Part shown: positions 16,525-25,165 of the stretch, piece after piece | How positions within the stretch are numbered: position 1 is the first letter of the stretch | Layout: the number at the start of each line of letters is the position of its first letter | Position numbers and translations under genes: made by a program | The notes under the pieces: generated by a model | The model's database searches: none | What the model saw: only the letters and a program-made list of their open reading frames with translations | What the model was told of the DNA's origin: nothing | Source of the DNA: Fen-1258 sp947085815 | GTDB taxonomy: Bacteria; Bacteroidota; Ignavibacteria; Ignavibacteriales; Melioribacteraceae | NCBI GenBank assembly: GCA_947085815.1 | Contig: CAMTXU010000028.1 | Location: forward strand, 1 to 46,961 | Reading direction: 5' to 3' | Length of the DNA stretch: 46,961 bases

Positions 16525-18273
16525 ATGAATAAGCCGGTCAATCTTTTTAAGTATATTATTTATATAGTTCTATTATTTTCTTTCAGCAATAGAGCGCAAA
16601 ATAGACTTCAAATTCCAGATACACTTAGCGGGACTAATTTCAATCTTACAATTCAAAAAGGATCTGTTAATTTCTATCCCGGATTTACAACCAATACAAT
16701 AGGGGTAAACGGTAATATTCTTGGACCAACATTGATTCTTCAAAAAGGCGATTACGTTAAGATGAATGTTGTGAATACTCTAACCGATACCACAACAATT
16801 CACTGGCATGGAATGCACGTTGCACCACAGAATGACGGCGGACCGCATACGGTAATTTTACCCGGAACAACATGGCAGCCGCAATTCACTGTTATGGATA
16901 ATGCCGCGACTTATTGGTATCACCCTCATTTACATAAGAAAACTGCTGAGCATGTCACTAAAGGCGCTGCCGGTTTTATAATTGTGAGAGATAATCAAGA
17001 AGCGGCTCTAAAACTTCCGCGCAAATATGGCGTAGATGATTTTCCCATTGTTGTTCAATCAAAAGCTTTCGATGCTGCCAAACAATTCATAGTTAGATCT
17101 GAATTGGATTCAGTAATTCTAGTGAATGGCACAAAAAATCCTTACTTACAAGTTCCGGCGCAAATTGTTCGTCTCCGTTTGCTTAACGGCTCCACAGAAC
17201 GAACCTATAATTTTGGTCTTAAGGGAAATAAATCTTTCTACCAAATTGGGGGCGATGGCGGTTTATTGAATTCTTCTTTGCAGCTTACAAGATTACGTTT
17301 AGCACCGGGAGAGCGAGCGGATATCCTGATTGATTTTAATTCAATGCAAGGACAATCAACTTATTTAATGAGTTACGCTTCAGAATTAGCAAGCGGAATT
17401 ATCGGCGCAAGTTCTGTTGGTATGGGTGGAAGTTTACCGGATTATGCAAACAACAAATTAAACGGCGCCAACTTTAACATTTTGCGGATTGATGTTATCG
17501 CTCCAACTTCAAATGCAATTACTTCTGTTCCATCAGCATTAATTATCAATAATCCTTTCGCTGTTTCATCTGCAAATGTTACCCGCGTGTTAACATTTAC
17601 TTCCAACGGCGGAATGATGAGCGTAGTGGGTCCATTTGTAATTAATGGAACTCCTTTTTCTATGGAGAAGATTAATTATAGCATTCCATTGAGTAATACT
17701 GAAATATGGGAATTGCGAAATCAAACACTAATTGCGCATCCTTTCCATATTCACGATGTTCAATTTTATTTGCTCGATAGAAACGGCAGACAAGTTCCTT
17801 CCAATGAACGTGGGCGCAAAGACGTTGTGCTGGTGGAGCCTATGGAAACTGTAAGATTCATAACCAAATTTGAGGATTTCTCGAATGCAACAGTTCCCTA
17901 CATGTATCATTGTCATTTACTCACACATGAGGATGATGGAATGATGGGACAATTTCTTGTAACAACGCCGACTATCGTTCATGAAGAGAAATTATCATTG
18001 CCAAATAGTTTTTCACTCGATCAAAATTATCCCAATCCATTCAATCCCGAAACTGTCATTGGCTATCATATACCTGTCGCCAGTCATGTAACTATTAAAG
18101 TATTCGACTCATTAGGAGAAGAAGTTGCTACACTTGTCAACGAATTCAAGTCTGCCGGAAGTTATAAATCTCAATTCTCAATTATAAATTTTCAATTAGC
18201 TAACGGAGTTTATTTCTATCGGTTGAATACTGGATCTTATATGGCAACAAAAAAATTTGTGTTAATGAAGTAA
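16525..18273 (+). CDS. T9SS-secreted multicopper oxidase
   Basis: 582 aa from ATG 16525; GTG 16513 is an alternative and neither has a clear RBS. The signal peptide (about 1-25) is followed by three cupredoxin-like domains with every copper motif: H93-W-H95-G, H133-P-H135, H405-P-F-H408-I-H410, and H462-C463-H464 with H468 and axial M473 (HCHLLTHEDDGMM). This is a three-domain oxidase of the CueO/bilirubin-oxidase/laccase-like group. From about residue 490 there is a type IX sorting tail (QNYPNPFNPETVIGY, ending KKFVLMK), so the enzyme should be exported to the surface. Likely roles are Cu(I) oxidation or oxidation of metals or phenolics; the Met-rich neighbours favour copper detoxification. 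Confidence 0.92.
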   Translation: MNKPVNLFKYIIYIVLLFSFSNRAQNRLQIPDTLSGTNFNLTIQKGSVNFYPGFTTNTIGVNGNILGPTLILQKGDYVKMNVVNTLTDTTTIHWHGMHVAPQNDGGPHTVILPGTTWQPQFTVMDNAATYWYHPHLHKKTAEHVTKGAAGFIIVRDNQEAALKLPRKYGVDDFPIVVQSKAFDAAKQFIVRSELDSVILVNGTKNPYLQVPAQIVRLRLLNGSTERTYNFGLKGNKSFYQIGGDGGLLNSSLQLTRLRLAPGERADILIDFNSMQGQSTYLMSYASELASGIIGASSVGMGGSLPDYANNKLNGANFNILRIDVIAPTSNAITSVPSALIINNPFAVSSANVTRVLTFTSNGGMMSVVGPFVINGTPFSMEKINYSIPLSNTEIWELRNQTLIAHPFHIHDVQFYLLDRNGRQVPSNERGRKDVVLVEPMETVRFITKFEDFSNATVPYMYHCHLLTHEDDGMMGQFLVTTPTIVHEEKLSLPNSFSLDQNYPNPFNPETVIGYHIPVASHVTIKVFDSLGEEVATLVNEFKSAGSYKSQFSIINFQLANGVYFYRLNTGSYMATKKFVLMK

Positions 18274-18289
18274 CAATTTTTAAAATTTG

Positions 18290-18326
18290 TGCGGAGTCCT
18301 TATGATCAAGAGGACCTCGCAGTTTT
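18290..18326 (+). terminator. hairpin after multicopper oxidase
   Basis: TGCGGAGTCCT (18290-18300) pairs imperfectly with AGGACCTCGCA (18311-18321) over a 10-base loop and is followed by GTTTTC. It is related in sequence to the hairpin at 16441 (GTCCT...AGGAC core), as if the two terminators were copied together with the sorting-tail ends of their genes. Confidence 0.5.
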
Positions 18327-19025
18327 CAAATCAACTTATTGCGTTTGCATACTATTTTAAGGTGAATATTTATTTAAATAAATTTGTTGATTAATCTCCG
18401 AGAAGCCCTTTTCACTGCGAATAGTACTCCAAACAATAATCTTCATCAAATAATCTCTCAAAAACCAACTATCTTTAATGAAGTTTTATTGTGCGTTTAT
18501 AGTTCGTAAGGTAACAATACATTTCTTGAAAATGCAAAAGCAATTTATTGGTCCTGATTTCTTATTAACAGAGAAGTATGGCGATTCTAATGAAGAAGTA
18601 ATTCCTCAAAAATTCCAAAAGAAAAGAGATAAAAAATGCTCGGTCAACGAATTTGTTGAATAAATTGAGAATTAGGCTTAATTCGGACTGGAAAGTTGCC
18701 CATCCTTCTAAGAATTTTATCTATAAGACAATTTAGGAATGCTCTATTAGAGTGAAAAAATGAAAAATTTATATAGATAATCCTCTAAAAATTACTTATT
18801 TTTAGGCGGTGATTTTTATTAAAACATATCAAAAAACTGCTTTTAATGGTTCATCCAGGCTCTCGTTTAGAAACACTCGAGTTATCAAATAGAGTTAGGA
18901 GAAATTTATTTTCTTAAAACATGGAAATTGTCTTCCTTTTAGGAACTTTAATGCACATCAAAAGTAAGAATTGAGATCTTTTAGTAGTTGTAAATATTTT
19001 AAAATAATTAAGGAGAAGTAAAGAT
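18327..19025 (+). other. 700-base stretch without a convincing gene
   Basis: Very AT-rich. A 61-codon frame (18478-18663) has no RBS and no recognisable family and is not called. AAGGAG at about 19012-19017 serves rpoD. I see no clear TAnnTTTG promoter, tRNA or insertion-sequence end. It presumably contains the rpoD promoter and 5' UTR. Confidence 0.4.
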
Positions 19026-19886
19026 TTGAAGATAACGAAGCAGTTTACAAATCGTGAAAGTAAATCTTTGGATCAGTACCTTCAAGAAATCGGAAAAGTA
19101 GATCTTCTAACCCCTAACGAAGAGATAGATTTAGCTATTCGTATTAAAAAGGGAGATCAAATGGCTTTGGAAAAATTAACCAAAGCTAATTTAAGATTTG
19201 TTGTGAGTGTGGCAAAACAATACCAGAATCAAGGTCTTCCTTTGGGTGATCTTATAAATGAAGGCAATCTTGGTCTAATAAAAGCAGGCAGAAGATTTGA
19301 TGAAACACGCGGATTCAAATTTATCTCTTATGCTGTGTGGTGGATTCGTCAATCTATTATGCAGGCAATTGCTGAACAATCCAGGATGGTACGTCTTCCA
19401 TTAAATCGTGTTGGCGCACTCAATAAAATGGGAAAAGCATTAAGTCAACTTGAGCAGGAATATGAGAGAAGACCCAGTCCGGAAGAAATCGCTACTCAAC
19501 TTGATATGAATGTTTCTGATGTAACTTATGCGATGCAAATTGCCGGACGTCATGTTTCTATGGATGCGCCTTTTGCTCACAGTGAAGACAACAACAATAG
19601 TTTGTTGGATGTTATGCCTAATGAGGATCAACCGGCTCCCGATTTTTCATTGATGAAAGAATCTTTGAAAGCGGAAATTGAACGTTCTCTTTCCACTTTG
19701 ACTGAGAGAGAGGCGGAAGTCATTCGTCTTTACTTTGGACTCGGCAAAGAGCATTCACTTACACTTGAAGAAATTGGTGAGAAATTAAACCTAACGCGAG
19801 AACGTGTTCGCCAGATCAAAGAGAAAGCGCTAATTCGATTACGTCATTCTACAAGAAGTAAAAACTTAAAAGCTTATCTCGGATAA
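19026..19886 (+). CDS. rpoD: primary sigma factor RpoD (Bacteroidota-type, short)
   Basis: 286 aa from TTG 19026 with AAGGAG upstream. Region 1.2 (SLDQYLQEIGKVDLLTPNEE), region 2 (LRFVVSVAKQYQNQGLPLGD; FKFISYAVWWIRQSIMQAI), region 3 (QLEQEYERRPSPEEIATQL) and region 4 (LTEREAEVIRLYFGLGKE; TLEEIGEKLNLTRERVRQIKE) are all present. The long N-terminal region 1.1 of proteobacterial RpoD is absent, as is usual in Bacteroidota/Chlorobiota. It is the housekeeping sigma that should read the TTG-N20-TAnnTTTG promoters noted elsewhere. Confidence 0.93.
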   Translation: MKITKQFTNRESKSLDQYLQEIGKVDLLTPNEEIDLAIRIKKGDQMALEKLTKANLRFVVSVAKQYQNQGLPLGDLINEGNLGLIKAGRRFDETRGFKFISYAVWWIRQSIMQAIAEQSRMVRLPLNRVGALNKMGKALSQLEQEYERRPSPEEIATQLDMNVSDVTYAMQIAGRHVSMDAPFAHSEDNNNSLLDVMPNEDQPAPDFSLMKESLKAEIERSLSTLTEREAEVIRLYFGLGKEHSLTLEEIGEKLNLTRERVRQIKEKALIRLRHSTRSKNLKAYLG

Positions 19887-19904
19887 AATTTTGTCCTAAC
19901 TATA

Positions 19905-19932
19905 GAGCCGTTGCAATGCAGCGGCTTTTTTG
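19905..19932 (+). terminator. rho-independent terminator of rpoD
   Basis: GCCGTTGC (19907-19914) pairs with GCAGCGGC (19918-19925), one wobble, loop AAT, followed by TTTTTTGTTTT. Confidence 0.85.
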
Positions 19933-19984
19933 TTTTAAACTTCCTATTTTGCACCGTTTAATTGAATGAGTTGTGGAGATAACC

Positions 19985-21400
19985 GTGAAGTATTTTTTTA
20001 TTACTGCAAGTATTTTCATTTTATTTTCCTTTTCTAATGTTATAGCCCAAAATGATATTGTAGGTCACTGGGAGGGAAAAATAAAAATGCTAACCATGAA
20101 TCTTGACATCCAAATTCGGGTAGAGAAAACTAAGAAAGCATTAAATGGTTTTATGAGTATCCCTTCCCAAAAATTGAAAGATTATCAACTTCCGGTATTC
20201 ACATTCACAAAAAATAAAGTCCACTTCGAATTACCAAGCCAAGCTGGAACAGCAAATTTTGATGGTGAACTTAAATCCGATTCAATCAAAGGGAAAATAC
20301 TGCAAGCCGGTATTCAGGGCTCGTTCTATCTAGTCAAAGCAACAGGAAAAGCGATTGCGCTTAAAGAAACAAAATTAGATGAGCCTCTTCCCTATCTCGA
20401 AGAAGAAATCGCGTTTAAGAGCGGAAGAATTTTATTAGCTGGAACTTTAACAATTCCCAAAGAGGATAAGAAATATCCGGCAGTAATTTTATTAACCGGC
20501 AACGGTCCTCTGAATCGTGATGAAGATATTTTCGGTTTTAAAATATTCCAGATAATAGCTGATTATCTTACTCGAAAAGGATTTGCTGTATTACGATATG
20601 ATGATCGTGGTGTCGGCGGGTCAACCGGAAATAGTATTCAATCCACTACCGAAGATTTTGCCGATGACGCAAAAGCGGCAATTGAATTTTTAAAGAAACA
20701 AAAAAATATTGATGTAAGTAAAATCGGTTTTCTTGGACATAGTGAGGGTGGAATGATTGCCCCAATGGTTGCTTCTACATCGGGCGATGTTGCATTTATT
20801 GTTTTAATGTCTGCTCCGGGTGTCAGCGGTGGCGATGTTCTATTAGAGCAACAAAAATTAATTCTGCAATCAAGCGGGGTCAAAGATAGTTTGATTGAAC
20901 AGAATTTAGATCTTCAGAGAAAAATTAACACTGCGTTAATAAACGACACAGATTTGAATGACTTGCGCACTGATATCTATGCATTTGCTGAAAAAGATTT
21001 TGAAACTCTAAGCCCCGAGATAAAAACGTCTATTCAGGATAAGAAAGCATACATCAATTCAACAGTTCAATCACAGATTCTTATGTTTAACAATCCGTGG
21101 CTTAAATTTTATATTAAATACGATCCAGCGCCAACTCTTCAAAAGGTAAAGATACCCGTGCTTATGACATTCGGCGAGCTGGATCTCCAGGTTCCAACCG
21201 CTCAGAGCCGAAGCAAGATGGAAGCGGCTCTTGCTTCAGGCGGAAATAAAAATTATAAATCTGTCGTTTTCCCAAAAGCAAATCATCTCTACCAGGAGGC
21301 TAAAACCGGAAGTCCCGCCGAATACAATGAACTTAAAAAAGAATTTGTCCCGGGTTTTTTAAACACTCTTGCTGATTGGATTAATCAGACAATCAAATAA
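19985..21400 (+). CDS. secreted alpha/beta-hydrolase
   Basis: 471 aa from GTG 19985, placed 4 bases after GGAGAT; GTG 19973 would overlap that RBS. The signal peptide is about 1-22 (ending NVIAQ). Residues 25-130 are a beta-rich accessory domain; the hydrolase core follows with the oxyanion-hole stretch LLTGNGPLNRDE, RYDDRGVGGSTG, nucleophile elbow GHSEGG (Ser near 254), acid in GELDLQVP and His in KANHLYQ. This architecture matches secreted esterase or peptidase-like hydrolases of the family that includes YfkD/dienelactone-like enzymes. Substrate unknown. It appears monocistronic after the rpoD terminator. Confidence 0.8.
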   Translation: MKYFFITASIFILFSFSNVIAQNDIVGHWEGKIKMLTMNLDIQIRVEKTKKALNGFMSIPSQKLKDYQLPVFTFTKNKVHFELPSQAGTANFDGELKSDSIKGKILQAGIQGSFYLVKATGKAIALKETKLDEPLPYLEEEIAFKSGRILLAGTLTIPKEDKKYPAVILLTGNGPLNRDEDIFGFKIFQIIADYLTRKGFAVLRYDDRGVGGSTGNSIQSTTEDFADDAKAAIEFLKKQKNIDVSKIGFLGHSEGGMIAPMVASTSGDVAFIVLMSAPGVSGGDVLLEQQKLILQSSGVKDSLIEQNLDLQRKINTALINDTDLNDLRTDIYAFAEKDFETLSPEIKTSIQDKKAYINSTVQSQILMFNNPWLKFYIKYDPAPTLQKVKIPVLMTFGELDLQVPTAQSRSKMEAALASGGNKNYKSVVFPKANHLYQEAKTGSPAEYNELKKEFVPGFLNTLADWINQTIK

Positions 21401-21452
21401 GTTTGGCAAATCGTGGTTTTTAATATTTTTTTCATAAAAAAATTTAAGCGCT

Positions 21453-22946
21453 ATGTCATTAGAAAAATATTTTTTACAATTCAGAGATAAGATTATAGGT
21501 CTCAATCAAGAATTTGATTCTCCATATGGAAGAAAAAAAATTATTTATGCGGATTGGATAGCAAGCGGGCGTCTATACGAACCGATCGAAAGAATTCTAA
21601 GTGAAAAATTTTTCCCTTATGTGGGCAATACTCATTCCGAGTCTTCCGTTACTGGAACAACTATGACAAGAGCTTATGCAGAAGCTAAAAGAATAATCAA
21701 GCAACATGTTAATGCCGGATCGGAGGATGTAATCATTTTTGCCGGCTACGGGATGACTGCGGCGGTTAATAAATTTCAAAGGATACTGGGTTACCGTGTG
21801 TGTGAACAACTTCAGAAGTATACTCAAATTCCAAGAGAAGAAAAGCCGGTGGTTTTTTTAACACACATGGAACATCACTCTAATCAAACTTCTTGGCTTG
21901 AAACTATTTGCGAAGTTGTTATCATTGAACCGAATGAACAAGGATTGGTGGATCTTGATCATTTTAAAGAACTTCTTAAACTCTACGATCATCGTAAATG
22001 GAAAGTTGGTTCTTTTACAGCCTCCTCTAACGTTACAGGAATTCACCCCCCCTATCATCGAATGGCAAAGATGATGCACGAGCATGGCGGACTTTGCTTT
22101 ATAGATTTTGCGGCAGCTGCTCCTTATACCGATATCAATATGCACCCAGAAGATGACATGGAAAAACTTGACGCAATATTTTTTTCGCCTCATAAATTTC
22201 TTGGCGGACCGGGTACTTCCGGTGTATTAATATTCGATTCAAAATTATATAAGCGTAGAGTGCCGGATAATCCCGGCGGCGGAACTGTTGATTGGACAAA
22301 TCCTTGGGGTCAACACAAATATATCGAAGACACTGAATTACGCGAAGACGGCGGTACACCGGGATTTCTTCAAACAATAAAAACAGCGCTTGCGATAAAT
22401 CTGAAAAATGAGATTGGCACAAAAAATATTCTGGCACGTGAGCACGAACTTTTGGAAATTGCCTTTGAGAGATTTGACAAAATACCATCTGTTCACATTC
22501 TTGCGCAGGAAACTAAAGAACGACTCGGCATCATCTCTTTTTATGTTGAAGACATTCATTACAACTTAATGGTGAAATTATTGAATGACCGTTTTGGAAT
22601 ACAAGTACGCGGTGGCTGTTCTTGTGCAGGTACTTACGGGCATTATCTTCTTCACGTAGATCCAACACGTTCCAAGCGCATTACCGATAAAATCAATCAT
22701 GGCGATCTTTCAGAAAAACCGGGCTGGGTTCGTCTTTCGCTGCATCCTACTATGACAAACGATGAACTAGATTTTATTCTAAACGCGATCAATGAAATTA
22801 TTATCAATGTAAAAGAATGGTCGAGAGATTACACATACTCACCAAAGACTAATGAGTATTACCATAACTCTCAGAGTGGGAAAGAGTTTGAAGCAATCAA
22901 AAGTTGGTTTGATATGACTACCCCAAGAATTTACTTGACAGAATAA
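21453..22946 (+). CDS. PLP-dependent class V aminotransferase (cysteine desulfurase-like)
   Basis: 497 aa, longer than typical NifS/SufS (about 400). YADWIASGRLYEPIE at the N-terminus, then THMEHHSNQTSW, and FIDFAAAAPY with the PLP-pairing Asp. The motif FFSPHKFLGGPGTSGVL carries the Schiff-base Lys near residue 249. A Cys-containing RGGCSCAGTYGHYLL stands where the catalytic Cys loop of desulfurases is found. It may be a cysteine desulfurase or a related C-S lyase, but no iron-sulfur assembly genes are near. No clear RBS is visible before ATG 21453. Confidence 0.82.
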   Translation: MSLEKYFLQFRDKIIGLNQEFDSPYGRKKIIYADWIASGRLYEPIERILSEKFFPYVGNTHSESSVTGTTMTRAYAEAKRIIKQHVNAGSEDVIIFAGYGMTAAVNKFQRILGYRVCEQLQKYTQIPREEKPVVFLTHMEHHSNQTSWLETICEVVIIEPNEQGLVDLDHFKELLKLYDHRKWKVGSFTASSNVTGIHPPYHRMAKMMHEHGGLCFIDFAAAAPYTDINMHPEDDMEKLDAIFFSPHKFLGGPGTSGVLIFDSKLYKRRVPDNPGGGTVDWTNPWGQHKYIEDTELREDGGTPGFLQTIKTALAINLKNEIGTKNILAREHELLEIAFERFDKIPSVHILAQETKERLGIISFYVEDIHYNLMVKLLNDRFGIQVRGGCSCAGTYGHYLLHVDPTRSKRITDKINHGDLSEKPGWVRLSLHPTMTNDELDFILNAINEIIINVKEWSRDYTYSPKTNEYYHNSQSGKEFEAIKSWFDMTTPRIYLTE

Positions 22947-22966
22947 AGAATAATAATCTATCTTTG
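22935..22966 (+). promoter_or_regulatory. Bacteroidota-type promoter of the trp leader
   Basis: TTG (22935-22937, within TTGACA), 21 bases, then TATCTTTG (22959-22966), matching the Bacteroidota primary-sigma pattern TTG/TTTG-N19-23-TAnnTTTG. The -33 element lies in the last codons of the preceding gene. Transcription would start a few bases after 22966, just before the leader peptide. Confidence 0.65.
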
Positions 22967-23007
22967 CACCCAAGATGAAAAATGAAAAAATCACATATAG
23001 TTTTCAA

Positions 23008-23064
23008 ATGAACCAGAATTGGTGGTTGTGGATTTTAAATACTCGTTTAATCCCGGTGATTTGA
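23008..23064 (+). CDS. trpL: trp leader peptide
   Basis: An 18-codon frame, MNQNWWLWILNTRLIPVI, with three Trp codons in four positions (TGG TGG TTG TGG) followed by TGA. An in-frame ATG at 22975 would add 11 residues but lies almost at the inferred transcript start. Tandem Trp codons between a promoter and a strong terminator ahead of trpE are the hallmark of ribosome-mediated attenuation. No convincing RBS is seen, as is common in this group. Short hairpins involving the Trp codons are possible (GGATT at 23030-23034 with AATCC at 23049-23053). Confidence 0.75.
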   Translation: MNQNWWLWILNTRLIPVI

Positions 23065-23086
23065 AGAAACTAAATATATTTTTAAT

Positions 23087-23124
23087 AAAACCCTTCTTAG
23101 TAATCACTGAGAAGGGTTTTTTGT
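23087..23124 (+). terminator. trp attenuator terminator
   Basis: AAAACCCTTCTTAG (23087-23100) pairs with CTGAGAAGGGTTTT (23107-23120), a 14-bp stem with one wobble and the loop TAATCA, followed by TTGTTTTT. It ends about 15 bases before trpE and after the leader peptide, so it would cut off the operon when Trp is abundant. The antiterminator partner is not obvious by eye; AAGAA at 23064-23068 could pair with part of the 5' arm. Confidence 0.85.
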
Positions 23125-23139
23125 TTTTAAAGGAATAAT

Positions 23140-24621
23140 ATGGAATACAATAATTTTGTTGAGCTTACAAAATCATTCAACTACGTCCCTGTTTATGAGA
23201 GGATTACAGCCGATCTCTTAACGCCGGTTTTGGCTTATCTAAAAATTAGAAAAGCTAATTCCACATCTTTCTTACTCGAATCGGTTGAAGGAATCGGAAG
23301 ATTAGCCCGATATTCTTTCATCGGTGTAAATCCATCTGAGATTATTTCGAACATTCGGTCTGAACTGAAAATAATCTCGGAATTGAAAGAAGAAATCCGA
23401 AATGAAAATCTTTTCGACTATCTTAAGAGAAAGATCGCGGCATTTAACTATCCGCACCTCGAAGAACTACCCTACTTCACTGGTGGATTAGTAGGTTATC
23501 TTGGTTTCGAAAATGTCTCTCTCATCGAAGACGTAATTAAATTTGAGGAAGAGTCATATCCTATTGCCCCCGATTCAATTCTTGGGTTTTACAAAACTAT
23601 TATCGTATTCGATCATTTCAAGCATCAAATTATTTTAATAACAAATGTTGATGTCTCCGATAAAACTAACATTCAGATGAAATATGATGATGCCAAATTG
23701 ATAATTAAAAATTTACGCACACTGCTTTCCATAAGCGTTGAACACAAATCCAATTTCAAAGCATATCCTAAAAATCTGAGTGAAGAAGAGGAAAAACAAT
23801 TTTGTCAACTGGTTGATCTGAGCAAGAAGAATATTTACGACGGAGACGTTATTCAGATTGTACTTTCCAGAAGATTTGAAGCGGATTTTGAAGGAGATAC
23901 ATTCAATGTCTACCGCGCACTGAGAATGATTAATCCCTCACCTTACATGTATTTCATGGAATTCGAAAATGATTTTAATGTAATTGGCACTTCACCTGAG
24001 GATCTCCTCAAGGTAAAAAATAGGAAGGCAGAAATTCTTCCTATCGCTGGAACAAGGCGTCGCGGAAAAACAGAGGAAGAAGATTTGAAATTAGAGAAAG
24101 AGTTGATGAACGATCCTAAAGAAATTGCTGAGCATGTTATGTTAGTTGATCTCGCAAGAAATGATCTTGGTAGAGTATGCCAATACGGTACTGTAAAACT
24201 TTCTGAGGAAAAGAAGATCAACCGTTTCTCTCATGTGATGCATATAGTCTCGCGCGTGGAAGGAATGCTGGATAAAGATAAAGATTGTATTGATGCACTC
24301 AAAGCATCTTTTCCTGCCGGCACTGTTAGCGGCGCACCGAAAATTAAAGCTATTCAATTGATAAACAAATATGAGCAACTAAACCGTAGCGTTTATGCCG
24401 GTGCCGTTGGGTATATTGATTTTAGAGGCAACCTTGATTTATGCATCGCAATACGAACACTTTTTGCAAAGGGAAATAAAATATTCTGGCAAGCCGGCGC
24501 CGGTATTGTGGCAGACAGCATACCGGAACTTGAACTTAAAGAGATCAAAAATAAATCCGCTGTTTTACTAAGTGCATTGAAAATCGCTGAGGTAATTGAT
24601 GAATATCTTGATAATAGATAA
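23140..24621 (+). CDS. trpE: anthranilate synthase component I
   Basis: 493 aa. It converts chorismate to anthranilate using ammonia from TrpG. The N-terminal LLESVEGIGRLARYSFIG contains the LLES motif associated with Trp feedback binding. The catalytic half shows FNVIGTSPEDLLKV, PIAGTRRRGKTEEED, AEHVMLVDLARNDLGRV, FPAGTVSGAPKIKA and the terminal GAGIVADSIPELE. Length is normal. RBS AAAGGA precedes ATG 23140. It is the first structural gene after the attenuator and overlaps trpG by 23 bases. Confidence 0.96.
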   Translation: MEYNNFVELTKSFNYVPVYERITADLLTPVLAYLKIRKANSTSFLLESVEGIGRLARYSFIGVNPSEIISNIRSELKIISELKEEIRNENLFDYLKRKIAAFNYPHLEELPYFTGGLVGYLGFENVSLIEDVIKFEEESYPIAPDSILGFYKTIIVFDHFKHQIILITNVDVSDKTNIQMKYDDAKLIIKNLRTLLSISVEHKSNFKAYPKNLSEEEEKQFCQLVDLSKKNIYDGDVIQIVLSRRFEADFEGDTFNVYRALRMINPSPYMYFMEFENDFNVIGTSPEDLLKVKNRKAEILPIAGTRRRGKTEEEDLKLEKELMNDPKEIAEHVMLVDLARNDLGRVCQYGTVKLSEEKKINRFSHVMHIVSRVEGMLDKDKDCIDALKASFPAGTVSGAPKIKAIQLINKYEQLNRSVYAGAVGYIDFRGNLDLCIAIRTLFAKGNKIFWQAGAGIVADSIPELELKEIKNKSAVLLSALKIAEVIDEYLDNR

Positions 24622-25165
24622 TTACGATTCGTTCACATACAATCTTGTTCAGCTGATTGGGAGTTATGTGGATGAGATAATTGTTAGACGAAATGATAAA
24701 ATTACTCTTGACGAGATTTGCGATATTAAACCTGACAAAATTGTTATCTCACCGGGACCCGGCAATCCTAACGATTCCGGAATTTCTCTCGATATAATTA
24801 GGACTCTTGGGAAGAGCATTCCAACACTTGGCGTTTGTCTTGGTCACCAAAGTATTGGATATTGTTTTGGCGGTAGGATTATAAACGCGCCTTACCTGAT
24901 GCATGGCAAAGTATCAGATATCTTTCACGATGAAAAATCGATTTATAAAAATGTTGATCAAGGTTTCAGTGCCGGAAGATATCACTCACTCGTAATAGAA
25001 AAAGAATCGATGCCAGATGTTTTGGAAATAACTTCGCAGACTGAAGATGAAATCATTATGGGTGTTCGGCATAAATCTTTCCCCATCGAAGGGATTCAAT
25101 TTCATCCGGAATCTATTTTAACAAAAGTCGGAGATCAAATAATTAAAAACTGGATAGAACAATGA
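24599..25165 (+). CDS. trpG: anthranilate synthase component II (glutamine amidotransferase)
   Basis: 188 aa. The class I amidotransferase triad is visible: nucleophile Cys in GVCLGHQSIGY, and His and Glu in GIQFHPESI. MNILIIDNYDSFTYNLVQ is the typical start. I chose ATG 24599 over the TTG directly before it; GAGG lies upstream inside trpE. It is not fused to trpD as in enterobacteria. Its stop overlaps the trpD start as ATGA. Confidence 0.95.
   Translation: MNILIIDNYDSFTYNLVQLIGSYVDEIIVRRNDKITLDEICDIKPDKIVISPGPGNPNDSGISLDIIRTLGKSIPTLGVCLGHQSIGYCFGGRIINAPYLMHGKVSDIFHDEKSIYKNVDQGFSAGRYHSLVIEKESMPDVLEITSQTEDEIIMGVRHKSFPIEGIQFHPESILTKVGDQIIKNWIEQ

Noticed and set aside
18478..18663. 61-codon frame between the multicopper oxidase and rpoD
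   Set aside because: No RBS, no recognisable motif, composition like the surrounding AT-rich non-coding DNA.
19921..19985. Promoter of the alpha/beta-hydrolase gene at CTATTTTGCACC
   Set aside because: One base short of the TAnnTTTG pattern and no well-spaced TTG; too weak to call.
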